From contig NZ_VIKU02000007.1 of assembly GCF_009371985.2 (NCBI RefSeq), forward strand, positions 62,001-126,000: a stretch of 64,000 nucleotides of DNA. Direction: 5' to 3'. This stretch comes from Pelagihabitans pacificus. Lineage in GTDB: Bacteria; Bacteroidota; Bacteroidia; Flavobacteriales; Flavobacteriaceae. Position numbers and translations under genes: made by a program. Below the pieces are notes generated by a model that was not told the origin of the DNA, ran no database searches, and worked only from the letters and a program-made list of their open reading frames with translations. Shown piece by piece: positions 1 through 9,296 of this stretch; the stretch's first letter is position 1, and every line of letters starts with the position of its first letter.

Positions 1-1
1 G

Positions 2-436
2 GATTATAGTTATGATACAAAAGAGGTGCAACTCGATTTGCCTTTGGATATAGAGACCTTGGATTCCGAGGAATATATCAAAAAGATTTCCGAAGAGTGG
101 GACTTGGCGTCCGACTATGATGGACACCGAATACGGGGCAAGGAGCTAAGGGTATTCTATAAAGACAATATTATCTTGGATGCCGATATTGAAACCGGCA
201 ACGCCCTACTGGAATACAAACGAAAAGTACCTATTCTAGGACACACGATGACCCTTCATAAATCGACGAATAATTTTTGGATTTGGTATTCCGATATTTT
301 TGGGGTCGCCATGTTGACTATCGCCATCACCGGCATGATGATCACCAAAGGTAGTAACAGCTTCAAAAAAAGAGGCTGGAAACTGGCTTTGGCAGGCCTC
401 ATTTTTCCTTTTATATTTTTAATACTATTCCCATAA
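2..436 (+). CDS. PepSY-associated transmembrane protein, C-terminal part (5' end outside window)
   Basis: The frame is open from the first bases of the window, so the gene starts upstream; the GTG at 26 is probably only an internal codon. The visible part has a soluble stretch, then the typical PepSY-TM signature of a histidine-containing turn (LHKSTNNFWIW) leading into a helix ending in AITGMMI, a short basic loop, and a last hydrophobic helix at the C-terminus. Proteins of this family are inner-membrane proteins, often linked to iron or siderophore uptake, but nothing here shows the substrate. It ends 4 bases before the next gene, so the two are probably cotranscribed. Confidence 0.7.
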   Translation, partial: DYSYDTKEVQLDLPLDIETLDSEEYIKKISEEWDLASDYDGHRIRGKELRVFYKDNIILDADIETGNALLEYKRKVPILGHTMTLHKSTNNFWIWYSDIFGVAMLTIAITGMMITKGSNSFKKRGWKLALAGLIFPFIFLILFP

Positions 437-440
437 GCAT

Positions 441-737
441 ATGTTGGCAGCATTGAGAATCACCGCGATACTTGAGGGCATCTCCTATCTTTCACTTTTT
501 GCCATCACAATGCCGCTGAAATACATGGCCGATATTCCGCTACCCAACAAATATGTCGGCTATGCGCATGGGGTACTTTTTATTATTTATCTGGTTTTAG
601 CCATACTATTCTGCATGAACAAAAAATGGGGTTTTAAACGCATGGCCATTTTAATCCTTGCCTCTCTTCTTCCCTTCGCTACGTTTTACGTAGATCAAAA
701 ATACCTTTCGAAGGTTTCCCCCGAAATAGTTGCCTGA
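441..737 (+). CDS. DUF3817 small integral membrane protein
   Basis: A 98-residue protein with three hydrophobic segments (about residues 4-25, 40-58 and 67-85). The opening pattern (LRITAILEGISYL), followed by a glycine- and histidine-bearing second helix (VGYAHGVLF), is typical of the DUF3817 family of small bacterial membrane proteins. The family function is unknown. The gene lies 4 bases after the PepSY-type gene and is probably cotranscribed with it. The start is supported by this tight spacing and by the family N-terminus. Confidence 0.75.
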   Translation: MLAALRITAILEGISYLSLFAITMPLKYMADIPLPNKYVGYAHGVLFIIYLVLAILFCMNKKWGFKRMAILILASLLPFATFYVDQKYLSKVSPEIVA

Positions 738-960
738 ATACCCTAAAACAGGGAATGTATTACATCGCCTTTATTAATTAACGGCTATTTTGATGGGGTC
801 TTTCGGGCGGATAGCAAGGAAGAAATACGTCTAAATGCCGTCTTATGGATTTTCTATGGTTTGGGAGGCAGCCTTGCGATGTGGTGTTCTTAAATATGGG
901 TGAGATCAGCAAAGCGAAGGACTTGTATCGATTGAAACAAATGTTCAAAAGACGAGCCTC
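738..960 (+). other. Intergenic region with a possible decayed coding fragment
   Basis: Between the DUF3817 gene and aroQ there is no intact gene. A stretch from about 747 to 894 reads on the plus strand for roughly 49 codons without a stop and without an ATG near its beginning. It gives a plausible protein-like string ending in a hydrophobic segment (NAVLWIFYGLGGSLAMWC) and a stop near 894. It may be a vestige of a membrane protein, but no family is recognised and chance cannot be excluded. Confidence 0.3.
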
Positions 961-1374
961 CTATAGAAAACTGTGTATGGCCAGGTCATAGCTTTGAAGT
1001 CCGAATCCCAGAATAACGCCTTTGGCACCCGGCGAGATATGGGAGACATGCCGGAAGTCTTCCCTCTTAAAGGTATTGGAAATATGCACCTCGACCACGG
1101 GGGTTTCAATGGCTTTTACCGCATCGCCGATTCCGACGGAAGTATGGGTATAGGCGGCGGCGTTGAGTACAATGCCGTCATAGGAAAAACCTACTTCCTG
1201 TAGTTTTCCGATAAGCTCACCCTCGATATTGGATTGAAAATATTCGAGCTGCACTTCCTTGAACTTGAACTGTAATTGGGAAAAATAGTCCGCAAAGGTT
1301 CGGTCGCCATATACTTCGGGCTCCCGTTTTCCCAAAAGGTTCAGGTTGGGTCCGTTTATAATGATTAGCTTCAT
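961..1374 (-). CDS. aroQ: Type II 3-dehydroquinate dehydratase
   Basis: Converts 3-dehydroquinate to 3-dehydroshikimate in the shikimate pathway, in the cytoplasm. At 137 residues it is slightly shorter than the usual 145-150. The N-terminus has the family signature IIINGPNLNLLG (residues 4-15), the catalytic tyrosine region at Y22, the NAAAYTHTS motif at 71-79 and the VEVHISN motif at 94-100 with active-site His97. It is divergent from xerD across three barrel-protein genes. The start is well fixed by the signature beginning at residue 4. Confidence 0.95.
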   Translation of the reverse strand: MKLIIINGPNLNLLGKREPEVYGDRTFADYFSQLQFKFKEVQLEYFQSNIEGELIGKLQEVGFSYDGIVLNAAAYTHTSVGIGDAVKAIETPVVEVHISNTFKREDFRHVSHISPGAKGVILGFGLQSYDLAIHSFL

Positions 1375-1452
1375 TTGCTAAAAGTAACGAATTGTTACAC
1401 ATTATAAAAAAAGGAAAATGCTCTTGGACAGAAGACGTCTTGCGGAGCAAGA

Positions 1453-1974
1453 TTACCTGCCACGGAGGGTACGCTTCGATAAAAAGGTGTAAACAAAACC
1501 CATCGTTACCGTAGACCAGGTATCCGGATCGTTTTGAATTGCGGAATATGAGAAGTTTATTTCGGAGCCCGGCCCTACTTGGAACCCAATTTGGGGACGA
1601 TAGTAAAACCCTCCTTCATTATCATCATTGATTCCAAATGCCTGCCCTACATCACCTCCGAACGAAAACGATTTACCCGGCCAGACACGAATTGAAAGTG
1701 CGACTGGAAGAAAATCAACACTTGGTAATTTTTCACGAACTACCTCGTCCCTGAAAGTTTCGGGAAAACCATGAACGATACCGGTCTTAATACCTAAATC
1801 AAAAGTCTTGTTGGGAGCCCACATATATCCGATATCTGCCCCAATCACCAGGCCGACCAGATCGTTGTATTCCCCAAGCGGTATTCCACCATGGGCTCCA
1901 ATTTTGAATCCCTCCTGGGCCGACATGTTGAAACCAAAAAAACAAATGGTCAGTAATAAAAATACTTTTTTCAT
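1453..1974 (-). CDS. Small outer-membrane beta-barrel protein
   Basis: A 173-residue protein with a clear signal peptide (MKKVFLLLTICFFGFNMSAQ). After it come alternating glycine-rich, aromatic-bounded strands such as FKIGAHGGIPLG, VIGADIGYMWAP and MGFVYTFLS, the pattern of an 8-strand outer-membrane barrel. There is no domain to suggest a substrate. It is the first of three unrelated-looking barrel genes in a row on the minus strand, but the gaps (220 and 57 bases) and a terminator near 2150 suggest it is transcribed apart from the next one. Unusually, the last barrel strand is followed by a short basic tail (SKRTLRGR) rather than ending in phenylalanine. Confidence 0.65.
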   Translation of the reverse strand: MKKVFLLLTICFFGFNMSAQEGFKIGAHGGIPLGEYNDLVGLVIGADIGYMWAPNKTFDLGIKTGIVHGFPETFRDEVVREKLPSVDFLPVALSIRVWPGKSFSFGGDVGQAFGINDDNEGGFYYRPQIGFQVGPGSEINFSYSAIQNDPDTWSTVTMGFVYTFLSKRTLRGR

Positions 1975-2143
1975 TGGGAAATGAATTTCAATACTAAAGC
2001 TAAACTAAGATCTTGACGGCTGGTACGATAATTTTTGTTGTCAAATGGTCGATTATCGTGGTACAACCCCGGGTAATGTACTTGAAGCAACTAAAAAGGT
2101 TATAACTCAGGGGGCTATTGGCCGATTCCCCGTGTTATGAAAT

Positions 2144-2171
2144 AAAAAAAGCGATACCCATGGATATCGCT
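2144..2171 (-). terminator. Rho-independent terminator after the barrel gene at 2195-2767
   Basis: Read on the minus strand, a 7-bp stem (AGCGATA / TATCGCT, bases 2171-2165 with 2156-2150) closes an 8-base loop and is followed directly by a run of T. It lies 24 bases past the stop of the barrel gene ending at 2195. Confidence 0.75.
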
Positions 2172-2194
2172 ACTTGTTGTTTTGTAAGAATCTC

Positions 2195-2767
2195 CTAGAA
2201 ATAGTAGATTGCGCCCACCTGAAGTGCTGCATTATAGGCCTTTACGTTCTCCAGTACTTTTATAAAACCAGTATTGACGCGCAATTGAAAGTAAATATTA
2301 TCATTCAACCGATACCCCCCTCCAGCACCAATTCCAATATCAAGGGCATTGGTCTCGAGTCCAAAATCATCGACATTGTCGCCTAACAGGATACCCAATT
2401 GCGGTCCAAACTCGACTGCAAACTCCTCTGTGATGTGATATTTTCCCATCAAGGGAAAATTTAGATAAAACAACCGCAGATTGTCGGCAATACCCCCCGC
2501 TCCCTGCAAGGAAAAAAGGGCCTCCGGTGCAAAATAGATTTCATCGGTAATGGGTATCTCCATGGCACCTCCAGCCTGAAATCCGGGAAGGGGTGTATTG
2601 TCAACGATTCCATCCCCTAATAGATCGGTAAGCATAAACGCCGCTTTTGCACCAAACCTAAAGTCTCCACCGGAGCCCATGGAAGAGGTGCCTTGTATCA
2701 CATTCTGCGCCTGCACGCCTTGGATTGCTAGAAAGGCCAATGCCGTCAAATAAAGTAGTTTTCTCAT
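2195..2767 (-). CDS. Outer-membrane beta-barrel protein (PorT/OmpW-like size)
   Basis: A 190-residue protein with a signal peptide (MRKLLYLTALAFLAIQGVQAQ) and a series of amphipathic strands (FRFGAKAAFML, GFQAGGAMEIP, YFAPEALFSLQG, FYLNFPLMGKYHI, FAVEFGPQLGILLG). It ends in the aromatic residue expected of barrels (ALQVGAIYYF). The order 'lipid-facing strand, LNFPLMGKY, EFGPQLG' is the usual layout of Bacteroidota PorT-type barrels of this size. Its role is unknown. A terminator follows the stop codon. Confidence 0.75.
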   Translation of the reverse strand: MRKLLYLTALAFLAIQGVQAQNVIQGTSSMGSGGDFRFGAKAAFMLTDLLGDGIVDNTPLPGFQAGGAMEIPITDEIYFAPEALFSLQGAGGIADNLRLFYLNFPLMGKYHITEEFAVEFGPQLGILLGDNVDDFGLETNALDIGIGAGGGYRLNDNIYFQLRVNTGFIKVLENVKAYNAALQVGAIYYF

Positions 2768-2823
2768 GATATAGGGTCTGTTTTAGATTAATATACGTTA
2801 CAGAGAGCATTTAGATCTTCTAA

Positions 2824-3420
2824 TCAAAAGAAATAAGCAATCCCTAGATTAAAGGTCGAGGCCCGTATCGTTAGTGAATTGTCCAGGGGGCCCGTATATC
2901 TGTTGGTAAGCTCGATCGAGTAGCGTGCTTGGGCGGATAGATTTTCCAGGATATCGAAGCCAGCGCCAAAACCAAGGTCTACTCCGGTAGTGCGCAAGAC
3001 ATCGTCGAGATTCGTATTGGCTCCTGTTATGTCGTCGATATCACGGATAGTGTCCTTTATATCGTCGAGATTTGAAGAGAAACTTATTTGTGGTCCGGCC
3101 ATAGCATATAATTTGGGAATGATATAATACTTGGCCATAATAGGCAGATAAATATAGGCAAGATCACCAGCACTTCCATAGGTAAGTTCAGGTTGTACGT
3201 GGAATTTATCACTCACTCCCACATCCGCAATGGCACCTACGTAGAATCCGTATTTATTAACGGCATCGATGTTGAGCAGGTCTACGCTGAAAATCGAAAA
3301 ATCGATATCGGCATTTGAATTGAGAAGGCCCCCGGTGACACCAAATTTAAAGGTTCCTTGAGCAAATAATGTACTGGCGGTAAAAAAACTGAACAATGAA
3401 GCTACAAGTATTTTTTTCAT
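2824..3420 (-). CDS. Outer-membrane beta-barrel protein
   Basis: A 198-residue protein when started at the ATG at 3420, which gives a normal signal peptide (MKKILVASLFSFFTASTLFAQ). An upstream in-frame ATG at 3444 would put eight polar residues before it and is less likely. The mature part shows barrel strands (FKFGVTGGLLNS, YGFYVGAIADVG, YIYLPIMAKYYII, LYAMAGPQISFS) and ends in phenylalanine (TFNLGIAYFF), the outer-membrane insertion signature. A central acidic segment (around residues 120-145, rich in D and I) may be an extracellular loop. The function is unknown. Confidence 0.75.
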   Translation of the reverse strand: MKKILVASLFSFFTASTLFAQGTFKFGVTGGLLNSNADIDFSIFSVDLLNIDAVNKYGFYVGAIADVGVSDKFHVQPELTYGSAGDLAYIYLPIMAKYYIIPKLYAMAGPQISFSSNLDDIKDTIRDIDDITGANTNLDDVLRTTGVDLGFGAGFDILENLSAQARYSIELTNRYTGPLDNSLTIRASTFNLGIAYFF

Positions 3421-3551
3421 AGTGTTTGCGTTATGGTTTTTCATGTTTACTCAAATATAGGAAACTTTGTGCTTCGTTTTATGCCCTTTCAAGGTATTTC
3501 AACGAAAAGTATAATGGTTTGGAAAACCGCGCTTTATACTACCTTTGGTCC

Positions 3552-4448
3552 ATGAAATGGAAAGAAGCGCTTCTAGACTATCGGCACTACCTCAAAATCG
3601 AACGTGGGCTTTCCGATAACTCGATTTCAAATTACACGATGGATGTTGAGAAGCTGATCGGCTTCCTTGAAAGAAACGGGCTAGTAGAGACCCCTCTCCA
3701 GATTGGAAAGGAAACCGTGCAGCAGTTTATATACGAAATTGCCAAAAGTGTACATGCCAGTTCACAGGCTCGGATTATCTCCGGGTTAAGGAGTTTTTTC
3801 AATTACATCGTCTTTGAAGATTATAGGGAAGACAACCCGATGGATCTCATCGAATCTCCCAAAATCGGACGAAAACTACCGGATACCCTTTCAATCTCAG
3901 AAATCAATGCCCTCATTGGAGCGATCGATCTTTCGAAGCCGCATGGGGAACGTAATCGCGCCATGGTGGAGACTCTCTATGGATGCGGCCTACGGGTATC
4001 GGAATTGATCAACCTGCGAATATCGGACCTATTTTTTGAGGAGGACTTTATCAAAGTAACGGGAAAAGGTGATAAACAACGATTCGTACCCATCAGTTCG
4101 GTAAATAAAAAATATATAGAGCTATACCGTAACGAAGTACGGGTTCATATAAAAATTTCCAAGGGCCATGAAGATATTTTATTTCTTAATAGAAGAGGCA
4201 AACAACTCACCCGTGCCATGGTCTTTACGATCATCAAACGATTGGCGGAAGCCATTGACCTGAACAAAAATATCAGTCCACATACTTTTCGGCACTCCTT
4301 TGCGACCCACTTGTTGGAAAATGGTGCCGATTTGCGTGCTATTCAACAGATGCTGGGCCACGAGAGCATCACCACCACCGAGGTGTATGTACATGTAGAC
4401 CGCTCCCATCTATCGGAGGTGCTAAACAACTTCCACCCCAGAAAATAA
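3552..4448 (+). CDS. xerD: Tyrosine site-specific recombinase XerD/XerC type
   Basis: Resolves chromosome dimers at dif with its Xer partner and FtsK. The protein is 298 residues from the ATG at 3552, the normal Xer length. The frame stays open further upstream to 3426, but that stretch overlaps the promoter of the divergent barrel gene and has no family similarity. Catalytic residues are visible: R148 in CGLRVSE, K172 in GKGDKQR, H244 and R247 in HTFRHSF, H270 in MLGHES and nucleophile Y279. The N-terminal SAM-like domain covers roughly residues 1-105. It is not flanked by integron or phage genes, so it is a housekeeping Xer and not an integrase. Confidence 0.93.
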   Translation: MKWKEALLDYRHYLKIERGLSDNSISNYTMDVEKLIGFLERNGLVETPLQIGKETVQQFIYEIAKSVHASSQARIISGLRSFFNYIVFEDYREDNPMDLIESPKIGRKLPDTLSISEINALIGAIDLSKPHGERNRAMVETLYGCGLRVSELINLRISDLFFEEDFIKVTGKGDKQRFVPISSVNKKYIELYRNEVRVHIKISKGHEDILFLNRRGKQLTRAMVFTIIKRLAEAIDLNKNISPHTFRHSFATHLLENGADLRAIQQMLGHESITTTEVYVHVDRSHLSEVLNNFHPRK

Positions 4449-4567
4449 AGGGTAACAAGTCTAAATCGGAAAACCGGTAAACGCAATCGTTATAGTTGGT
4501 TTAAAGCCGTTGGGCCTTATTTTCTTAGGAATGTAATTGATATATTTAGCATTGAAATAACAACCAA

Positions 4568-6262
4568 ATGAAGCAAATGAACGACCGCAAGTGGTGGAAG
4601 GAAGGAATTGTGTATCAAATCTATCCCAGAAGTTTTCAGGATACGACCGGCAATGGTGTGGGAGATCTTCAAGGGATTATTCGGCGGCTTGATTACATCA
4701 AAAGCTTAGGGGTCGATATTATTTGGCTGAACCCGGTTTATACATCCCCCAACGATGACAATGGCTATGATATAGCCGATTACCGCGCCATCATGCCTGA
4801 ATTCGGCACGATGGCCGATTTTGACCATCTGTTGGCCGGTATGAAGGCACGCGGCCTCAAATTGGTCATGGACCTGGTCGTTAATCACAGCAGTGATGAG
4901 CATCAATGGTTTGAGGAATCCCGGAAGTCTAGAACCAACCCCTATAGGAATTATTATCACTGGTGGCCCGCGGAAAAAGGTACACCCCCTAAGAGATGGA
5001 GCTATTTCGATGTTGAGGGCAGTGCCTGGAAATATGATGAAACCACCAACGCCTATTATTTGCACTATTTTTCGGAGAAGCAACCCGATCTAAATTGGGA
5101 AAACCCCAGGGTGCGAAAGGAAATACACGATATTATGAGATTTTGGTTCGATAAAGGAGTGGATGGTTTCCGGATGGATGTCATATCGTTCATTTCCAAG
5201 GACCCCGATTATCCGGAATTACCGGAAAAATATAAGGGTGATTTCGTTTCATACTATTCAAACGGGCCTCGATTGCACCAATACCTACATGAAATGCACA
5301 CCGAAGTTCTTGGTCGTTATGACGTAATGACCGTTGGGGAAGCCCCCGGTATCGGCCTGGATAGGGCATTGGATTTTGTGGACGGGGACCGCCAAGAGTT
5401 GAACATGTTCTTCCACTTTGACCTAATGGCCCTTGACAGGGAAGAAAACGAGGTATTCCTGATGCGGAAAGAGCCTTGGAAACTGCGCGAGTTTAAGGCA
5501 ATCCATAGCAAGTGGGATGCCGCATTTGCAGAAAAAGGATGGGGGAGCATCTACCTTAACAACCATGATTTTCCCCGAAGCGTGAGCCGCTGGGGCAACG
5601 ATTCCACCTCGACCTGGCACAACGCTGCCACGATGTTGCAAACCTTTGTGTTGACCATGCGGGGCACCCCCTATTTTTTATATGGGGAAGAAATTGGGAT
5701 GACCAACATAAAATTTGATGATATAACCGATTATAAGGACATCAACACCTTGAATCGATATGAGATCGTCAAAAAAGAAGGGGGGGATTTGACCGCTTTC
5801 ATCGAAAATGAAAAATCGGCGAGTCGGGATAATGCAAGGACCCCTATGCAATGGGACGAAAGCGAGAACGCCGGATTTTCCAGCACGACCCCATGGTTAA
5901 AAGTCAATAATAACTACACAAGGGGAATCAACGTAGCGGTTCAGGAGCGGGATACCCAGTCGGTCTTGAATTATTTTAGAAGGTTGGTACAACTTCGGAA
6001 AGACCACCCGGCCTTGGTGTACGGTGCATATCAATTGCTTCAAGAGGCTCATGAGGAAATCTATGCCTACTCCCGCACTTGGGAAGAAGATCGGTTTTTG
6101 ATTTTATTGGGTTTTTCTTCTTCAAAATCGGAGATTACCTTGGATGAAATCAATTTTGAACGGGCCGAATTACTCTTATCGAATGATGAAATTGTTGAGA
6201 AAGCCTGGAAAAAAACCTTCGAACTACGGCCCTATCAGGCTTGTGTCTATCGGCTGTATTAG
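4568..6262 (+). CDS. GH13 alpha-glucosidase (oligo-1,6-glucosidase type)
   Basis: Hydrolyses terminal alpha-glucosidic bonds of short malto- or isomalto-oligosaccharides. The 564-residue length fits GH13 subfamily 31 cytoplasmic enzymes, and no signal peptide is present. The (beta/alpha)8 motifs are clear: DLVVNHSSDEHQWF at 102-115, nucleophile D204 in GFRMDVI, acid E258 in VGEAP, and stabiliser D334 in LNNHDFPR. Val follows the nucleophile. In this subfamily a valine there goes with alpha-1,6 preference and alanine or threonine with alpha-1,4, so isomaltose-type substrates are inferred. There is no SusC/SusD pair nearby, so this is not a classic utilisation locus. A second possible start is the ATG at 4577. 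Confidence 0.92.
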   Translation: MKQMNDRKWWKEGIVYQIYPRSFQDTTGNGVGDLQGIIRRLDYIKSLGVDIIWLNPVYTSPNDDNGYDIADYRAIMPEFGTMADFDHLLAGMKARGLKLVMDLVVNHSSDEHQWFEESRKSRTNPYRNYYHWWPAEKGTPPKRWSYFDVEGSAWKYDETTNAYYLHYFSEKQPDLNWENPRVRKEIHDIMRFWFDKGVDGFRMDVISFISKDPDYPELPEKYKGDFVSYYSNGPRLHQYLHEMHTEVLGRYDVMTVGEAPGIGLDRALDFVDGDRQELNMFFHFDLMALDREENEVFLMRKEPWKLREFKAIHSKWDAAFAEKGWGSIYLNNHDFPRSVSRWGNDSTSTWHNAATMLQTFVLTMRGTPYFLYGEEIGMTNIKFDDITDYKDINTLNRYEIVKKEGGDLTAFIENEKSASRDNARTPMQWDESENAGFSSTTPWLKVNNNYTRGINVAVQERDTQSVLNYFRRLVQLRKDHPALVYGAYQLLQEAHEEIYAYSRTWEEDRFLILLGFSSSKSEITLDEINFERAELLLSNDEIVEKAWKKTFELRPYQACVYRLY

Positions 6263-6338
6263 TCCCATGAATCAAAGGCCTTCTTAAACTCCACGTATTC
6301 AAGGTTGTTGTTCGAAAAAGTATTTCGGCTCAGATGAT

Positions 6339-7628
6339 TCAATCTTTAAAGGCACTGTAATCTTTGTTGAAAGGCCTTATGATCAATCTTGCTTCACGAT
6401 CAAAACGGACGTAGTTGTAAACCCAATTCACGAAAACCACCATCCGGTTCCGAAACCCGATAAGAAAAAAAAGATGCACGAACATCCATACGAACCAAGC
6501 AAATACCCCTTGAAATTTGAATTTTGGAAGATCAACGACCGCTTTGTTACGACCAACCGTGGCCATACTCCCTTTGTCCCAATAGCTGAAGGGTTTCATA
6601 GGTTTGTCTTCTATCAAGCGTATTAAATTCTCCCCAAGACTTCGGCCCTGCTGAATGGCAGGTTGGGCCATCATAGGGTGCCCTCTTGGATATTTCTCGC
6701 TCACCAAGCATGCAACATCGCCTATTGCAAATATATTGGGCCAAGCTTCGACCTGATTGAATTCATTTACTCGAATGCGACCGCCGGAAAGTAAGTCCTT
6801 TGCATCCAAACCTTGTACCAAGGCCCCCTTTACCCCTGCGGCCCATATCAAGGTAGCCGTTTCAAAAGTGAGTTCCGTTGCCGTAGTAGCTAGTTTGCCA
6901 TCGTATCCTGTCACCCGGGTATTCTTCCAAATCTGTACCCCTAGTTTTTCCAGGAAATCTTCTGCCTTGCTTGATGCTTCTTCGCTCATTTCCTTAAGGA
7001 TACGTCCATTGGACTGTACTAAGTTTATCTGTGCCCTGCGGGTATCGAGATCGGGATAGTCCTTTGGAAGAATCCCCTTTTTTATCTCTGCCAAGGCCCC
7101 GGCAAGCTCAACACCGGTAGGCCCTCCCCCAACGATAACGAAATTCATCAGTGCATCGCGCTCGTGCAGGTCATCGGTCAAAAGGGCCTGTTCAAAGTTT
7201 TCCAGAATGAGGCTTCGTAAGTTTAAGGACTCGGGAATGGATTTCATGGACATCCCGTTTTTTTCAATCTCGGAGTTGCCAAAGTAGTTGGTTTCGGATC
7301 CGGTCGCCAGTACCAAGTAATCATAATGAAGTGTGCCTATGTTGGTAACTACCGATTTCTTTTCCGGATGTATCTGAAATACTTCCGCCAATCGAAAGAA
7401 GAAGTTGGGGTAGTCCTTTAAGACCTTTCGAATCGGATAGGCAATCGAATCGGGTTCAAGTCCACCCGTAGAAACCTGATATAGGAGTGGTTGAAACGTA
7501 TGGTAGTTATGCTTATCCAGCAGTACCACTTGTACCTCTTTATGAGCCAGCTTTTTAGCTAGGGAAATACCTCCGAAGCCGCCACCGATGATTACGATGC
7601 GGGGATAGCTTGATCTTGGAATGTTCAT
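6339..7628 (-). CDS. ndh: Type II NADH dehydrogenase (NDH-2)
   Basis: A non-proton-pumping NADH:quinone oxidoreductase of the inner membrane's cytoplasmic face. The first Rossmann motif for FAD (VIIGGGFGG) is near the N-terminus, and a second dinucleotide motif for NADH (FVIVGGGPTGVELAG) is near residue 165. The AQPAIQQG segment typical of NDH-2 quinone/FAD contacts is near residue 325. The C-terminal amphipathic/hydrophobic region (FAWFVWMFVHLFFLIGF) anchors the protein to the membrane. The 429-residue length is normal. It is monocistronic and divergent from the M20 gene. Confidence 0.93.
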   Translation of the reverse strand: MNIPRSSYPRIVIIGGGFGGISLAKKLAHKEVQVVLLDKHNYHTFQPLLYQVSTGGLEPDSIAYPIRKVLKDYPNFFFRLAEVFQIHPEKKSVVTNIGTLHYDYLVLATGSETNYFGNSEIEKNGMSMKSIPESLNLRSLILENFEQALLTDDLHERDALMNFVIVGGGPTGVELAGALAEIKKGILPKDYPDLDTRRAQINLVQSNGRILKEMSEEASSKAEDFLEKLGVQIWKNTRVTGYDGKLATTATELTFETATLIWAAGVKGALVQGLDAKDLLSGGRIRVNEFNQVEAWPNIFAIGDVACLVSEKYPRGHPMMAQPAIQQGRSLGENLIRLIEDKPMKPFSYWDKGSMATVGRNKAVVDLPKFKFQGVFAWFVWMFVHLFFLIGFRNRMVVFVNWVYNYVRFDREARLIIRPFNKDYSAFKD

Positions 7629-7722
7629 AGGACCATTTTACGGTGTAAAATTAAACAAAGCCCGGTATAATTAAAGGTACCTTTTCGTTATATTTAATCG
7701 CTAATTAAAATACAAACCCAAA

Positions 7723-9150
7723 ATGAAACGAACGATACTCCTCGCCTTTTTACTCACTTTTATGACGTCCCAGCTAGTTGCCCAAAAAAAAGTGGATGCC
7801 GTGCTACAGAAGCTCGACAAAAATGCCGAAACCTACGGCACCATTGCACAGAACATTTGGGAACTGGCCGAGATGGGCTATCAAGAAGAACAAAGCTCGG
7901 CACTTTTGCAAAACACGCTTGCCGATGCCGGGTTTACCATCAATAAAGGTGTTGCCAACATTCCTACCGCCTTTACCGCGGAATACGGCAGCGGCTCACC
8001 GATCATCGCCATCATGGGAGAATATGACGCGCTCCCCGGACTGTCGCAGGAAGCGGTGGCCGAAAAGAAATCCGCCGGGAAGGCGGCCGGCCATGCCTGT
8101 GGCCACCACTTGTTCGGAACAGCCTCAACGGCAGCGGCCATCGCCGTAAAAGATTGGATGGAGGCAAACAAGACCAAAGGAACCATTCGATTTTACGGCA
8201 CTCCCGCGGAAGAAGGGGGCGGTGCAAAGGTATATATGGCAAGGGAAGGACTCTTTGACGACGTTGATGTTGCCCTGCACTGGCATCCGAGTTCGCAAAA
8301 CGCTGCAAGCGCTGCCGCCGCACTGGCAAATATTTCGGCAAAGTTTCGGTTTCATGGGGTTTCTGCCCATGCAGCGGGGGCACCCGACAAGGGTCGCTCC
8401 TCGCTAGACGGGGTCGAGGCCATGAACGCCATGATCAATATGATGCGGGAGCACATTCCCCAGGAAACCCGTATTCATTATGTAATCACAGACGGGGGCA
8501 AAGCCCCGAACGTGGTTCCTGATTTTGCGGAGGTCTACTACTATGCAAGGCATCAAAGAAGAGATGTGGTAAAGGCAATTTTCGACCGTATTGTAAAAGC
8601 TGCCGAAGGGGCGGCCTTGGGCACTGGAACCACCATGGATTATGAGATTGTCAACGGCGTACACGAGCTTTTGCCAAATCTCACCTTACAGAAATTGGTC
8701 CATGCCAACCTCAGCAAAGTGGGCGGAATCGAGTATACTTCCGAAGAAAGGGCTTTTGCCGATAAGATTGCCGTTAGTTTGGGACAGAAAAGCGCAGACC
8801 TCGAGGCGGCAAAAAAGGTACAACCCTACAAGGAAGAGGCCAGGGCTTATGGTTCAACGGATGTGGGGGATGTGAGTTTTGTAGTTCCCACCGTAGGGTT
8901 TGGTACGGCCACATGGGTGCCTGGAACACCTGCCCATAGCTGGCAAGCAGTAGCCGCAGGGGGCACCTCTATAGGAAAGAAAGGCATGATGGTCGCTGCA
9001 AAGACCTTGACCCTGACCGCTATCGAACTTTTCCAAAACAAAGATTTGATAAGCAAGGCCAAAGAAGAGTTCCTCGAGCGAAGAGGGGCCGATTTCGAAT
9101 ATAATCCGCTGGTAGGCGATAGGGCTCCCGCTTTGGATTACCGAAAATAG
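7723..9150 (+). CDS. Secreted M20-family amidohydrolase (M20D, aminobenzoyl-glutamate/amidohydrolase type)
   Basis: A 475-residue zinc-dependent amidase or peptidase with a signal peptide (first 21 residues, ending LVAQ), so it acts in the periplasm or outside. M20D metal and catalytic motifs are visible: GHACGHH at 123-129, PAEEGGGAK at 161-169, HWHP at 186-189, and a C-terminal STDVGDVSF segment with the conserved D. The ATHL-like chemistry is cleavage of an N-acyl amino acid or dipeptide; the exact substrate cannot be read from sequence. A TATATTTA -7-like box lies about 30 bases upstream of the ATG. It stands alone between divergent ndh and the sigma factor gene. Confidence 0.87.
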   Translation: MKRTILLAFLLTFMTSQLVAQKKVDAVLQKLDKNAETYGTIAQNIWELAEMGYQEEQSSALLQNTLADAGFTINKGVANIPTAFTAEYGSGSPIIAIMGEYDALPGLSQEAVAEKKSAGKAAGHACGHHLFGTASTAAAIAVKDWMEANKTKGTIRFYGTPAEEGGGAKVYMAREGLFDDVDVALHWHPSSQNAASAAAALANISAKFRFHGVSAHAAGAPDKGRSSLDGVEAMNAMINMMREHIPQETRIHYVITDGGKAPNVVPDFAEVYYYARHQRRDVVKAIFDRIVKAAEGAALGTGTTMDYEIVNGVHELLPNLTLQKLVHANLSKVGGIEYTSEERAFADKIAVSLGQKSADLEAAKKVQPYKEEARAYGSTDVGDVSFVVPTVGFGTATWVPGTPAHSWQAVAAGGTSIGKKGMMVAAKTLTLTAIELFQNKDLISKAKEEFLERRGADFEYNPLVGDRAPALDYRK

Positions 9151-9296
9151 TGATTTGTTAAAAGCGTCCGGCTTCAGGATCAGTGCTGCCAAAAATATCA
9201 CTTCGAAGTGTACGTTTGGCACGTGGAATTTTTTATTTCGCTGTAACAAATTGAAATATTCTTCTACTAATCAGTAACAACCCACCCAACCTATAC

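Noticed and set aside
3552-4448. Tyrosine recombinase as sign of an integron or prophage
   Set aside because: Length and motifs are those of housekeeping XerD, and no attachment sites, phage genes or composition change lie near.
8012-8383. Long minus-strand frames opposite the M20 amidohydrolase
   Set aside because: These are shadows of a gene with relatively high GC content; they have arginine- and proline-rich composition and no motifs.
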